A stretch of 64,000 nucleotides of DNA from Pedobacter cryoconitis (GTDB lineage: Bacteria > Bacteroidota > Bacteroidia > Sphingobacteriales > Sphingobacteriaceae): assembly GCF_014207135.1 (NCBI RefSeq), contig NZ_JACHCC010000004.1, forward strand, positions 248,001-312,000, written 5' to 3'. A model generated the notes under the pieces. The model saw nothing but the letters and a program-made list of their open reading frames with translations, did no database searches and had not been told where the DNA came from. Position 1 is the first letter of the stretch; each line of letters begins with the position of its first letter. Position numbers and translations under genes: made by a program. Shown here piece by piece: positions 35,820 to 44,644 of this stretch.

Positions 35820-36989
35820 TTATTTTTTGGCGGTGGCAGATGCTGGTCCCGGGTTGATTTTCATTCCCTCCTGCAAACGGTCCAGTCCGGTAAGGACAAT
35901 TCTGTCTCCAACTTTCAGCCCGGTTTGTATGATATAGTCCTTGCCGCTTTTACCGGTAATTTCAATTCCTGTTCTGCTCAGTTTATTACTATCAGCCAGT
36001 TTGTAGACAAAAACCTTATTCTGCAATTCCATTGTTGCCGACTGCGGGATCAGAATCGAGGCTTCATGAACCTGGTTTATTCTGATTTTCCCTGTATTGC
36101 CGGCACGCAGCAAACCATCTGCATTCGGAAATGCTGCTCTTAACATAATTGATCCGGTGTTTTTATCGAATTGTCCGTCAACCATATTGATCCGTCCTTT
36201 TTGTGTATAGACCGTATTGTCTGCGAGCAGTAATGAAACCGGCGGGATCTGTTTTATTTTCTCTGTCAGCGTTTTACCTGAGTATTGCGCTTTGAAATTG
36301 ATGAAATCATTTTCACTCATAGAGAAATAGGCATAAATTTCGTGTACATCCGAAAGTACAGTCAGAGGCTGCTGGTCATTTCGGCCAACTAAACTTCCCA
36401 GACGTCTTGGAATTCTTCCGATAAAACCACTTACTGGTGCTTTGATCGTAGTAAAACCGATATTAATACGAGCAGAGGCTACAGCGGCTTTCGCCTGCTC
36501 AAGATTGGCTTTTGCTACCTGGTGTGCTGCCTGAACCGTTTTTAATTGGATACCTGATACCACATTACTTTTAACCAGCGGGATAACTTTATCAATCTCC
36601 AGCTGCGTATTACCTAATGTTGCTTCAGCAGCATGCATTACCGCGAGGGCATTATTCAGTTGCTGCTGATAAGGTTGATCTTTGATTTTAAATAAGAGAG
36701 TACCCGCCTGAACATAAGCCCCTTCATCAATATAAACCTTGTCGAGATAGCCATCTACCTGAGGCCTTATTTCAACGTTTACTTTTCCTTCCAGTGTACT
36801 GGTATAATCTTTAGTAGTTGTGGCGGTCCTTTCAGCCAGTGTCATCACAGGAATGGTTGGGGGGGCAGCTGCTGCATCCGCATTTTGATCAGCTGAACTA
36901 CAGCTGGACAGGGTAGCAAATAAGAATAAGGCAGTACAGAATGAAAAGCCGGATTTCCGTAGCAGACGAGATTTGTTTTGAACTCTCAT
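35820..36989 (-). CDS. RND efflux periplasmic adaptor lipoprotein (MFP)
   Basis: This 389-aa adaptor links the RND pump to the outer channel. The lipobox is ATLSSCSSA near residue 30. The barrel-sandwich half motif is KVNVEIRPQVDGYLDKVYI, then a helical hairpin, then TTIKAPVSGFIGRIPRRLGS and the C-terminal TGLKVGDRIVLTGLDRLQEG. An open frame runs upstream to 37118 but the ATG at 36989 gives the natural signal sequence, so I used it. The gap to the upstream regulator gene is 118 bases and should hold the pump promoter. Confidence 0.93.
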   Translation of the reverse strand: MRVQNKSRLLRKSGFSFCTALFLFATLSSCSSADQNADAAAAPPTIPVMTLAERTATTTKDYTSTLEGKVNVEIRPQVDGYLDKVYIDEGAYVQAGTLLFKIKDQPYQQQLNNALAVMHAAEATLGNTQLEIDKVIPLVKSNVVSGIQLKTVQAAHQVAKANLEQAKAAVASARINIGFTTIKAPVSGFIGRIPRRLGSLVGRNDQQPLTVLSDVHEIYAYFSMSENDFINFKAQYSGKTLTEKIKQIPPVSLLLADNTVYTQKGRINMVDGQFDKNTGSIMLRAAFPNADGLLRAGNTGKIRINQVHEASILIPQSATMELQNKVFVYKLADSNKLSRTGIEITGKSGKDYIIQTGLKVGDRIVLTGLDRLQEGMKINPGPASATAKK

Positions 36990-37107
36990 GGGTGTAATTA
37001 GATAAAATTTCAACGATGCAATTTTAGGACTAATGACACATAAACAGAGGAGAGAAGTTGCTGAGTACGAATTATTGGCAGATGAAACGACTTTCAGCCG
37101 ACTTGAA

Positions 37108-37863
37108 TCAGCTGTCAATCCATTTTTTAAACTGGCCAGCTTTTTCTTTACTGATATGGATATCAGCTGTTGCGGGGGGATTGAGCAGCAATTTTAATTT
37201 GCCGTTAAAATAATTATGGATGCTTTCCAGGCTTCTGATACTGATCAGGTATTGTCTGTTTACCCTGAAGAATACTGCCGGATCGAGTTGTTCTTCCAGT
37301 TCATCCATGGCGTAGGAAACAGCCTGTTCTCTGGCATCCCGCATCACAATATAGGTCATTTTATTTTCATAGTAGAAATAGGCTATGTCGTTGACCATAA
37401 TCGTTTTATAACCATCCCTGTAAGGGATCAGAAAGCGGGAGCGGTAATTGGGGCTTTGTTTTTTAATGATCGCTACGACTTCCTCAATAGTTCCCGGGGA
37501 TATTTTTTGTACCTGTTGTTTAAATTTGGAAAGACTGCCTCTTAATTCATCAATGTCTACTGGCTTCAGCAAATAATCTATGCTGTTTACCTTAAAAGCA
37601 CGGAGGGCATATTCATCATAGGCCGTAGTGAAAATAACCGGACTGGTGATTTCAATTTTGCTGAATATTTCAAAGCAGATGCCGTCCGCCAGCCGTACAT
37701 CCATGAGTATAAGATCTGGAAAAGGATGAGAACGCAGCCATTGTACACTATCGGCAATAGTATCCAGGATGGCGATTACAGTCAGCTGCGTATCGATTTC
37801 AAGCAGTAACTTTTGCAGACGCAAAGCATTCAGTTTTTCATCTTCTATGATCAGTACATTCAT
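37108..37863 (-). CDS. LytTR-family response regulator
   Basis: This 251-aa DNA-binding regulator has a receiver domain at residues 1-120 (acidic pair in IIEDEKLNA, phospho-acceptor Asp55 in LILMDVRLADG, Lys in YLLKPVDIDEL) and a LytTR domain at about 146-249 (RFLIPYRDGYKTIMVNDIAY, FFRVNRQYLISIRSLESI). The histidine kinase gene ends six bases upstream of it, so they form one two-component system. The RND pump operon lies downstream in the same direction and is a likely target. Confidence 0.93.
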   Translation of the reverse strand: MNVLIIEDEKLNALRLQKLLLEIDTQLTVIAILDTIADSVQWLRSHPFPDLILMDVRLADGICFEIFSKIEITSPVIFTTAYDEYALRAFKVNSIDYLLKPVDIDELRGSLSKFKQQVQKISPGTIEEVVAIIKKQSPNYRSRFLIPYRDGYKTIMVNDIAYFYYENKMTYIVMRDAREQAVSYAMDELEEQLDPAVFFRVNRQYLISIRSLESIHNYFNGKLKLLLNPPATADIHISKEKAGQFKKWIDS

Positions 37864-37869
37864 ATATTA

Positions 37870-38979
37870 TTATTCAGTGATTTGCAATAAAGGTAATTGA
37901 ACAGTGAAGGTTGTTTCATTTTCTGTGATCTGAGGACTGGCATCCGACAAAAGTTTGTAACGGCTGATAATATTTTTCAGTCCAACCCTGGTAGAAGGGA
38001 TATGAAAATTTACCAGCTGGAGGTTATTGGATACTTCCAGATAGCCCGCTTCATTGATATGGATGTCGATATACAAAGGGCGGGAACGCGAAGCAATATT
38101 GTGTTTAATTGCGTTTTCTATCAGCAATTGCAAAGTAATAGGCGGTACACCCTTCTGTTCGTAGTCTTCAGGTATATCTATATTAATCTGAAGATTATCC
38201 GATACCCGTATTTTGATCAGATAGATATAAGAATGGATAAATTTGATTTCTTCCTTCAGAGAAATGACATCCTTGCTAAGATTGATGATCATATACCGGT
38301 AAACCTTCGAAAGATTATCCAGGAAAAGACGTGCCAGATCTGGGTTTTCAATGATCAGACTCGATAATGTACTGAAGTTATTGAACATGAAATGCGGGTC
38401 GAGCTGGGCTTTAAGCGATTGTAGCTCGGCTTGCATGGCCACCTGGTTCAGTTCATAGGTTTTGAGCTCCAGCGCAGAGGTTTCAAGCATCGAAATTTTC
38501 CATTTCCGGAGAAAGAAATCACCGGTATAAATGGCACTGATCAGCGTACTGATAATGATACTGACCAGGAATACCTGCCAGCCCTGTGCTTTATCATTGT
38601 CTGTATGATAGGTGTATTCCGGATGAATAAGATGATCGATATAAAGTAGCAGACTAATGATAATACCTGCACTTAAGATCTGTAAAAAGAACTGGCAGAA
38701 AAAACGGAGTGTCGGTGCTTCCAGCCATGGAATATGACGGTCAAGCAATCTGGCAATGAGTAAACTTGACTCGGTAACGAGCAAACAGATGACCATTACA
38801 CCCAGCCATTCTACCAATAAGGCATATATGTTCTGATCAAAATAAACCTTCCAGAAAGGATCGAAAGGATTGAGCAGGTAGATGAAAATATAAAAACAAA
38901 GAAAGACAACAGGTAAGATAAAAAACCTGAAATTCCGGTAAAAGGCACGCTCGCTAACTATTTTTTCACTATTGGCCAT
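37870..38979 (-). CDS. LytS-like sensor histidine kinase
   Basis: This 369-aa membrane kinase has about four hydrophobic helices in its first 155 residues, followed by a coiled linker (ALELKTYELNQVAMQAELQS) and a His_kinase domain with the phospho-acceptor His in LKAQLDPHFMFNNFSTLSSL. The ATPase part has LQLLIENAIKHN and GVGLKNIISRYKLL-like motifs (VGLKNIISRYKLLS). There is no extracellular sensor domain of size, so it senses through its membrane segments. It is paired with the LytTR regulator downstream. Confidence 0.92.
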   Translation of the reverse strand: MANSEKIVSERAFYRNFRFFILPVVFLCFYIFIYLLNPFDPFWKVYFDQNIYALLVEWLGVMVICLLVTESSLLIARLLDRHIPWLEAPTLRFFCQFFLQILSAGIIISLLLYIDHLIHPEYTYHTDNDKAQGWQVFLVSIIISTLISAIYTGDFFLRKWKISMLETSALELKTYELNQVAMQAELQSLKAQLDPHFMFNNFSTLSSLIIENPDLARLFLDNLSKVYRYMIINLSKDVISLKEEIKFIHSYIYLIKIRVSDNLQINIDIPEDYEQKGVPPITLQLLIENAIKHNIASRSRPLYIDIHINEAGYLEVSNNLQLVNFHIPSTRVGLKNIISRYKLLSDASPQITENETTFTVQLPLLQITE

Positions 38980-39191
38980 ATCATCATGGTTTATCCCAAA
39001 CTAAGAGCCGGTAAATTTACAGCCAAATACAGAAGAAGGGGAAAATTAATTGAATGAATGTCATATTTCTGTAGCTGAAGCAGTCTTTTGAATGGCTCAA
39101 CTAAAAATCCGGGTAGCATACTTCTATAATTTAACAGTAAAAGCAGATGAATGTTTTATGGCTTTCGGCTAATCATTAATATATTAGCAGG

Positions 39192-39755
39192 ATGTCGTCG
39201 CATCATATAGTTAGAGAAAAGCAGGAGCCTGCCTTGTACATTCATAATCTGGGTTCTTTTGATGAAGAATACCTCGGTCAGATCCTGGAATGGAGCCCTA
39301 CGTTAATTGTCAATAGTGCCATTTACGAGAAAGTTCTCAGCCTGGGGCTAAAAGTAGATGTTATTGTAAATACTGTAGATGGATTAGCCCCGCAGGAAAA
39401 TACGAAGTCTATCATAGGTCCTGGTGATGAATATAATACCGTATTCAATTTCCTGATTGCAGAGAAATATCCTGCTGTGAACATAATTGATGACCAGAAA
39501 TCCCTGACTGATCTTTCATTTTATCTTCCGAAAATTAATATTGTACTTTTTTCTGCAACAGAAAAATCATACGCTATTAAAACAGGGTTTAATGTCTGGA
39601 AGCCAGCGGGAAGTATATTTCTGATAGATGTCATTTCTTATTTTGAGGCGACTAACCTGATGCAAAAAGGAGAAAGAGAGTTTGAAGTGGTAAAAGATGG
39701 ATTTGTAGAATTCAGCTTTACGACCGAATACGTGTTTTTAACAGAGAAGATATGA
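39192..39755 (+). CDS. Thiamine-pyrophosphokinase-like protein
   Basis: This 187-aa protein resembles the Bacteroidetes proteins annotated as thiamine pyrophosphokinase, which makes thiamine diphosphate from thiamine. It has SHHIVREKQEPALYIHNLG at the start and PTLIVNSAIYEKVLSLGLKV, where a Rossmann-like core is expected, then ALAPQ-type and KPAGSIFLIDVISYFEATNL segments. The usual DxD...DSxD motif is not clear: NTVDG and DDQKSLTD are the nearest. It may be catalytically altered. Its stop overlaps the next gene's start by four bases (ATGA), so the two are co-translated. Confidence 0.55.
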   Translation: MSSHHIVREKQEPALYIHNLGSFDEEYLGQILEWSPTLIVNSAIYEKVLSLGLKVDVIVNTVDGLAPQENTKSIIGPGDEYNTVFNFLIAEKYPAVNIIDDQKSLTDLSFYLPKINIVLFSATEKSYAIKTGFNVWKPAGSIFLIDVISYFEATNLMQKGEREFEVVKDGFVEFSFTTEYVFLTEKI

Positions 39756-40261
39756 TTACTTTAAGAAAAGCGAAAGAAGAAGATTTACCGGTTATTCAAC
39801 AGATAGGGACTATAACTTATGGCCCTACTTATACACCTCTGATTGGTCAGGAGCAGGTTGACTTTATGCTGGATAAGTTTTATAATATTTTCGCATTGAG
39901 ACAGCAGCTGATAGACGGGCATACTTTTTTAATTGCCCAGGAAGAAGGTAAAGACCTGGCATTTGCTTCCTACTCAATTGGTGACCACGATAGTGTAATT
40001 AAACTGCACAAACTCTATGTATTGCCAGAGGCCCACGGAAAAGGACTGGGAAAACTACTGATCAATGAAGTACGGAACAAAGCCATTGAGGCGGGGGCAA
40101 AAAGCCTCGAATTAAATGTAAACCGGTATAATAAGGCAAAGGATTTTTATGAAAAGGCAGGGTTCAAAATCAAAGAAACCGTTGACATTGAAATTGGCAA
40201 CGGTTTCTTTATGAATGATTATGTAATGGCACTGGCTTTAGCGCCACAAGATCCTGCCTAG
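39752..40261 (+). CDS. GNAT-family N-acetyltransferase
   Basis: This 169-aa enzyme transfers an acetyl group from acetyl-CoA to an unknown amine. The acetyl-CoA-binding motif is LPEAHGKGLGKLLINEV at about residues 90-106, followed by LELNVNRYNKAKDFYEKAGF, typical of motifs A and B. It overlaps the upstream gene by four bases. Its TAG overlaps the stop of the convergent M28 peptidase gene in the palindrome CTAG. Confidence 0.9.
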   Translation: MITLRKAKEEDLPVIQQIGTITYGPTYTPLIGQEQVDFMLDKFYNIFALRQQLIDGHTFLIAQEEGKDLAFASYSIGDHDSVIKLHKLYVLPEAHGKGLGKLLINEVRNKAIEAGAKSLELNVNRYNKAKDFYEKAGFKIKETVDIEIGNGFFMNDYVMALALAPQDPA

Positions 40262-41571
40262 TTATTTAATTTAGGTATTCTTGTTGGTGTGTCTGTGCCT
40301 TTCACAATGGTAATAGCACTTTTAGCAATTGCCCTGATTGTAGCAAGTATATTTTCAGTATCCAGTGTACTGTATTCATCTTTTACGGTATGGTATAGTT
40401 TATCAATATCTATCTGGTCTGTACTGATGGTATGTGCAGGTACCCCTAATGCAGCCAGTGTAGCATTGTCACTTCTGTAGAACAAGTTCTGTTGCAGATA
40501 AGGATCAGGATGAAACGTAAAGGCAGTTCCTTCCAGGTTTTTTTGCAGGATCTTTCCGAAATCTGATTTATCATAACCAGTGATGAAGGCCGTGTTTTTG
40601 CCAAATTTGCTTTCTTTACCAATCATCTCGATGTTAAACATTGCTACGACATCATCAGGATTAAGCTGCTGCGAGAAATATCTTGCACCAAAACCGCCGA
40701 TTTCTTCAGCTGTAAAAGCTACAAATATCAGTGTACGCTCGTTGTTGTTCGCTTTTTTATAATATTTCGCCAGGGCGATCATGGCCGTTGTACCAGAAGC
40801 GTCATCATCCGCACCATTGGCAATGCTGTCCTGATCTGCGGAGTGAATAATGCCCAGGTGGTCATAGTGTCCAGAGAAAATAACCAATTCTTTAGCTTTC
40901 GATTTTCCAGGGATAATTCCGGCTACATTAAACAAAGGCAATTTATGCAGGCTGCTTTTTAAAGAGACGTTAAAGTCAGTTACAGTAGTGTCTGCAGAAA
41001 GTACAAAGACAATGGCAGATGGATCTTTCTGTTGCGTGTCTTTTTCGTCCAGGACAGCTCCCTGTGCTAAATAACCTTTTAACTGGTTCAGCTCAGTAGT
41101 GAATTTCGGATCTACAAGTACCAGCTTGCGCTGTTTGCTGCGAGCCAATGCTCTGTATTGCTCTCTGAACGGTTTTGAAGGATCAAGTTTAGCCCAGCCA
41201 TCACCTGTGGTATTGTTGAAACTCGTGCTTTCTGAGGCATTGCCTAAAACTGCGATATCCGCAGCAGGAATAGTTTTGCCATTAACAGATACTTCGGCCG
41301 ATACGGGCTTAAACTGGTATTTGTAAAACGATTGTCTATAACCTTTCGCACCGGTAAGGGGTTGCAAACCTATTTTTTTAAACTCTGATTCAATGAATGT
41401 TGCAGCTTTATCAATTCCCGGACTGAATGTCGCACGGCCCTGCATGTCATCACTACTCAGGGTTTTGATCAGGTTATCTACATAATCTTTGGTAATAATT
41501 TTATTGATGTCCTGTGCAGATGCCGTTCTCGCAATAAAAAGTAAAATTAAGGGGTAATAAAAATATTTCAT
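40258..41571 (-). CDS. M28-family zinc aminopeptidase, exported
   Basis: This 437-aa peptidase has a signal peptide ending near residue 19 (ARTASAQ). Two-zinc ligands can be placed: IFSGHYDHLGI (His, Asp), NGADDDASGTTAM (Asp), FTAEEIGGFGA (Glu pair), FNIEMIG (Glu at the usual Asp/Glu ligand site) and the last His in KLYHTVKDEYSTLD. It probably removes N-terminal amino acids from peptides in the periplasm. The protease-associated insert lies at about 100-200. Confidence 0.88.
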   Translation of the reverse strand: MKYFYYPLILLFIARTASAQDINKIITKDYVDNLIKTLSSDDMQGRATFSPGIDKAATFIESEFKKIGLQPLTGAKGYRQSFYKYQFKPVSAEVSVNGKTIPAADIAVLGNASESTSFNNTTGDGWAKLDPSKPFREQYRALARSKQRKLVLVDPKFTTELNQLKGYLAQGAVLDEKDTQQKDPSAIVFVLSADTTVTDFNVSLKSSLHKLPLFNVAGIIPGKSKAKELVIFSGHYDHLGIIHSADQDSIANGADDDASGTTAMIALAKYYKKANNNERTLIFVAFTAEEIGGFGARYFSQQLNPDDVVAMFNIEMIGKESKFGKNTAFITGYDKSDFGKILQKNLEGTAFTFHPDPYLQQNLFYRSDNATLAALGVPAHTISTDQIDIDKLYHTVKDEYSTLDTENILATIRAIAKSAITIVKGTDTPTRIPKLNN

Positions 41572-41666
41572 CTGTTTATATTATTGATTAGTATTGATGT
41601 TTTTATGTGTATCAATGAGCTCGCAAGCTCGGTTTATTGTTTTTCATTTGTCAGATGGTTCCTTTG

Positions 41667-41715
41667 ATGATTAAAATAATCATTGCCCTGCATGCTTAAT
41701 GATTATTTTAATCAT
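41667..41715. repeat. Perfect 17-bp inverted repeat after DUF4407 gene
   Basis: ATGATTAAAATAATCAT at 41667-41683 and ATGATTATTTTAATCAT at 41699-41715 are exact reverse complements, with a 15-base loop. Each arm is also itself a near palindrome, so alternate folds exist. It lies directly after the stop of the minus-strand DUF4407 gene and is AT-rich without a long T run, so it may be a weak terminator or an mRNA-stabilising hairpin. Confidence 0.7.
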
Positions 41716-41725
41716 GTCGGATTCA

Positions 41726-42811
41726 TCATTCGCTATTTAGTTTATCTTTTTGTTTCCGGATCGCTGTCGCTACCCGCGTGTCATGTACGCCATCAGTCAC
41801 TTCTATTTCAAAGTCCCTGTCTTTTTCCGAAGTGTGTACCTGGCTCGTTTCCAGATTTTCTACGGATATATCATAGGGTCCTCTGGAACTCATCATTTTT
41901 ACAAATACAGGAAGGCATTCAAAGAAAATGAATAACAAACCGATAAATGTAACAGCTAATGCCGTTGTCGTGTCCCTGGTGCCATCTGTATTAAAGCTCA
42001 GCTGGCCCAGGGCCCAGTTACGGTCAGCGAAACCAGCAATACTAGTCAGGCTGTCCAGTTGTTTCCCCGTATAGAGCCTTTCGGCTAATAAACCGTCAAA
42101 CTGTTTTCTTCCGTCTACAAATCTATCCATTCTGCTGACTTCTGAGTTCAGTGAATCCAGGTTCTGCTGTCTTTGTCTGAGCTCTTCTTCTTTTCTTTTG
42201 GCATATGGGCCATAACCCATCACGCCCGAAGTCTCCGTTGTTTTAGTTCCAAAGACCTCAAAATTAAGTTTCTGACGATCAGTTTTGATCCCGCTTTCCA
42301 GCGAATCCCTTTTTGTTTTAAACTCTTTCAGTTTGTTAAGTTCTATCGTATACTTATTATTAAAAGCCTTGTTGAGGGTGTCAATTTTTGAGCGCTGATT
42401 ATTCAGGTAACTCACCTTTAGCCGTTCTTTAATCTCTTTATCAAAGATCTTGAGTTCTAAGGGGCGGGAAATCACCATGCCGATCATAATGGCCAGCAAA
42501 ATCCGGGGCGTGGCTTGTAAAATCTGTTTGGTAGAAGAAGAGTTTTTATTGATACTGGATACAATGTAGCGGTCCATATTAAAAATGGCCAGTCCCCAGA
42601 GTAAACCAAAAAAGATAGCAAATACTACAGCTGCAGTATCACCTTTAAAGACAAAATACATTGCATATCCGCCGGATAATGCGGCGAAAAGACCAGTGAA
42701 AAAGATAGTTGCGCCAATACCGACATATTTATTGTGTTCGGTAGGGTGCTTCTCTAATGTAGGCTGGTGTATACCAGAACAAAACCAGAAGAAACGTGAC
42801 AAAGCATCCAT
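41726..42811 (-). CDS. DUF4407 membrane protein
   Basis: This 361-aa protein fits DUF4407. It has two or three transmembrane helices near the start (YVGIGATIFFTGLFAALSGG, AVVFAIFFGLLWGLAIF), then NMDRYIVSSINK, another hydrophobic helix (ILLAIMIGMVISRPLELKIF), a long coiled coil (about 130-250) and a last helix (LAVTFIGLLFIFFECLPVFV). The C-terminal tail is charged and cytoplasmic. Function is unknown; it is divergent from the rhodanese gene. Confidence 0.85.
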   Translation of the reverse strand: MDALSRFFWFCSGIHQPTLEKHPTEHNKYVGIGATIFFTGLFAALSGGYAMYFVFKGDTAAVVFAIFFGLLWGLAIFNMDRYIVSSINKNSSSTKQILQATPRILLAIMIGMVISRPLELKIFDKEIKERLKVSYLNNQRSKIDTLNKAFNNKYTIELNKLKEFKTKRDSLESGIKTDRQKLNFEVFGTKTTETSGVMGYGPYAKRKEEELRQRQQNLDSLNSEVSRMDRFVDGRKQFDGLLAERLYTGKQLDSLTSIAGFADRNWALGQLSFNTDGTRDTTTALAVTFIGLLFIFFECLPVFVKMMSSRGPYDISVENLETSQVHTSEKDRDFEIEVTDGVHDTRVATAIRKQKDKLNSE

Positions 42812-42913
42812 GATGAATCAAAGTTAATAAAGAATACTATTAAACGCCCGGTATTCTTAGTTGTTACAACACAGGATGTAAAACCACTGTGCCATTTAAA
42901 TTTTGACCTGCGT

Positions 42914-42947
42914 TTTGCATTTAAATGGTTGATAAACTTTATCTTTG
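42914..42947 (+). promoter_or_regulatory. Bacteroidetes-type promoter for rhodanese gene
   Basis: TTTG at 42914-42917 and TATCTTTG at 42940-42947 match the -33 and -7 consensus; the spacer is 22 bases, a little longer than the usual 19. The start codon at 42993 is 45 bases downstream. Confidence 0.55.
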
Positions 42948-42992
42948 ACTTTTATGTACGGGCGGTATCCCGCTCTTTTAAATGGAATAAAG

Positions 42993-43310
42993 ATGAAAGA
43001 AATCAGCGTAGAAGAACTGAAACAAAAGATAGATAATAAGGAAGACTTTCAATTGATTGACGTGAGAGAAACTTTCGAATATGAGACCTCAAATCTTAAT
43101 GGAGAGAATATCCCTTTGGGAGGAATCCTGATCGAAGTAGATAAAATTGCTACAGATAAACCTGTAATTATGCAATGCAGAAGCGGAAAACGCAGTGCAG
43201 CAGCCGTAATGCAGTTAGAGCAGCTTCATGGCTTCACCAATCTATACAATTTAAAAGGCGGTATTCTGGCTTGGCAGGCTGCTTTTGACCCGACTATGCC
43301 TGTTTACTAA
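42993..43310 (+). CDS. Rhodanese-like sulfurtransferase
   Basis: This 105-aa single-domain rhodanese has the substrate loop VIMQCRSGKRSAAAVM with the catalytic Cys (about residue 67), FQLIDVRETFEYE at the CDC25-like start and NLKGGILAW near the end. It moves sulfur or works in redox signalling. The frame is open back to a TTG at 42945, but the ATG at 42993 begins a normal family N-terminus (KEISVEELKQKI). The next gene follows one base after its stop. Confidence 0.9.
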   Translation: MKEISVEELKQKIDNKEDFQLIDVRETFEYETSNLNGENIPLGGILIEVDKIATDKPVIMQCRSGKRSAAAVMQLEQLHGFTNLYNLKGGILAWQAAFDPTMPVY

Positions 43311-43311
43311 G

Positions 43312-43542
43312 ATGAAGAAGAAAATTGCTTTAAATACATTTTATACTTTAGGAATAGTTGTTTCTGTGATTGGTCTTAAATGGGCTTTCCAGAATGCGAA
43401 CTATCCTGTTGTCGCTTTACTGATAGCTACAAGTATATTTTTCCTTTACCTGAAGATCAACATCGTCAAAGAAGTAAGATCAGGGATTAAAGAAAAAGAA
43501 AATAGTCTGAAAACACCCGCTGTCAAGGACGAAACAAATTAG
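43312..43542 (+). CDS. Small membrane protein, DUF6358-like
   Basis: This 76-aa protein has two transmembrane helices (FYTLGIVVSVIGLKWAF and PVVALLIATSIFFLYLKI) and a charged C-terminal tail. It resembles small Sphingobacteriaceae proteins of the DUF6358 type. It follows the rhodanese gene by one base and should be co-transcribed with it. Its 3' end overlaps the convergent epimerase gene by 20 bases. Confidence 0.6.
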   Translation: MKKKIALNTFYTLGIVVSVIGLKWAFQNANYPVVALLIATSIFFLYLKINIVKEVRSGIKEKENSLKTPAVKDETN

Positions 43543-44557
43543 TTGAAAGACCTTTCAGGCCTAAACCTGGGAGGTCATTTAACACATACCGGCCATCTTT
43601 AAACTCCGGCTGATCAAAGGGATTGTTCCTGGTCAGAAAAGGACCATCCAGATCTACCCAGTCACATAATGGTGCTAAAGCCAGTCCCGCAAGTGTTGCA
43701 ACTGAGGTTTCACTCATACAACCAATCATTACCTTCATTCCATAAGAGCGTGCCTTTAAGATCATCTGATGAGCCTCATACATTCCACCGCTTTTCATTA
43801 GTTTGATATTAATTCCATGATAAGCACCTTTCAGATTGTCAATATCAGCCAGTCTTTGCACAGCTTCGTCAGCCAGAATTGGAATCGGGCTGCGGGCTGT
43901 TAACCAGGCATTACCTTCTTTATTTGTTTTGGCCATGGGCTGTTCAATGAGTAGTACACCCTGGTCATGCAGCCAGTAAATCAGGTCTATAGCCATTTTC
44001 CGGTCTGTCCAGCCCTGATTGGCATCTACATAGAGCGGTAAATTGCTAACACTTCTGATCGTGTTGATCAGCTCCCGGTCATTACCAGACCCTAATTTGA
44101 CTTTCAGGACTTTGAAATCCCGGGCGCCTGCAACTTTTTCCCTGATGATTTCCGGTTTATCGATACCTATGGTATAAGAGGTCACAGGCATTTTTGCCGG
44201 ATCGGCCTGATAGATAACATGACAAGGCTTTTGCAGCATTTTTCCCTGGATGTCATTCAATGCAATGTCAATGGCTGCTTTTACTGCAGGATTACCAGAA
44301 TCGATGCTATCCAGGTAACTGATAATTTCCGGGAAGTTAAAAGGATAGCTGAACCTGTTCCAGTCTACCTTTTGAAGAAAGGAAACTGCCGAATTGTAAC
44401 TCTCGCCAAGGTAAGGAACCATAGAAGCTTCGCCATACCCTTCCTGGTTTTCACAAACTAGCTTTAGCAGCAGGATGGGTGTACTTGTCCGGGTGAATCC
44501 GGATATCGAAAAAGGGTGTTTAAGTTCGAGGTCGAAAGAAATATAAGCTGCCTGCAT
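43523..44557 (-). CDS. Dipeptide epimerase (L-Ala-D/L-Glu type), enolase superfamily
   Basis: This 344-aa enzyme epimerises the second residue of dipeptides released from murein or other peptides. The superfamily's catalytic and metal sites can be placed: KVLKVKLGSGND (KxK), LYVDANQGWT (Asp), LLIEQPM (Glu), ILADEAVQ (Asp) and INIKLMKSGGMYEAHQ (Lys), plus the end motif DLDGPFLTRNNPF. A CAAAGTTA box (44583-44590, TAACTTTG on the minus strand) lies 26 bases upstream. Murein recycling with the S66 peptidase elsewhere in the window is inferred only. Confidence 0.85.
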   Translation of the reverse strand: MQAAYISFDLELKHPFSISGFTRTSTPILLLKLVCENQEGYGEASMVPYLGESYNSAVSFLQKVDWNRFSYPFNFPEIISYLDSIDSGNPAVKAAIDIALNDIQGKMLQKPCHVIYQADPAKMPVTSYTIGIDKPEIIREKVAGARDFKVLKVKLGSGNDRELINTIRSVSNLPLYVDANQGWTDRKMAIDLIYWLHDQGVLLIEQPMAKTNKEGNAWLTARSPIPILADEAVQRLADIDNLKGAYHGINIKLMKSGGMYEAHQMILKARSYGMKVMIGCMSETSVATLAGLALAPLCDWVDLDGPFLTRNNPFDQPEFKDGRYVLNDLPGLGLKGLSTNLFRP

Positions 44558-44582
44558 AAGGTTTTCTGGCTTTTAGTAATAT

Positions 44583-44590
44583 CAAAGTTA
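44583..44590 (-). promoter_or_regulatory. -7 box upstream of dipeptide epimerase
   Basis: On the minus strand this reads TAACTTTG, matching TAnnTTTG, 26 bases before the ATG. No convincing TTTG is seen at the -33 distance. Confidence 0.35.
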
Positions 44591-44644
44591 AAAAATGGGC
44601 GTCTCACCGAATGTAAAAATAATATCCCTAATATTGTGCCTCAT

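Noticed and set aside
36990..37118. Extension of the efflux adaptor to 37118
   Set aside because: It precedes the lipoprotein signal and would overlap the regulator gene end; the ATG at 36989 gives the normal signal peptide.
37897..38367. 156-codon antisense frame inside the LytS-like kinase gene
   Set aside because: Shadow of a clearly coding gene.
44516..44644. Extension of the 44645 gene
   Set aside because: Runs antisense across the start of the epimerase and adds unrelated sequence.
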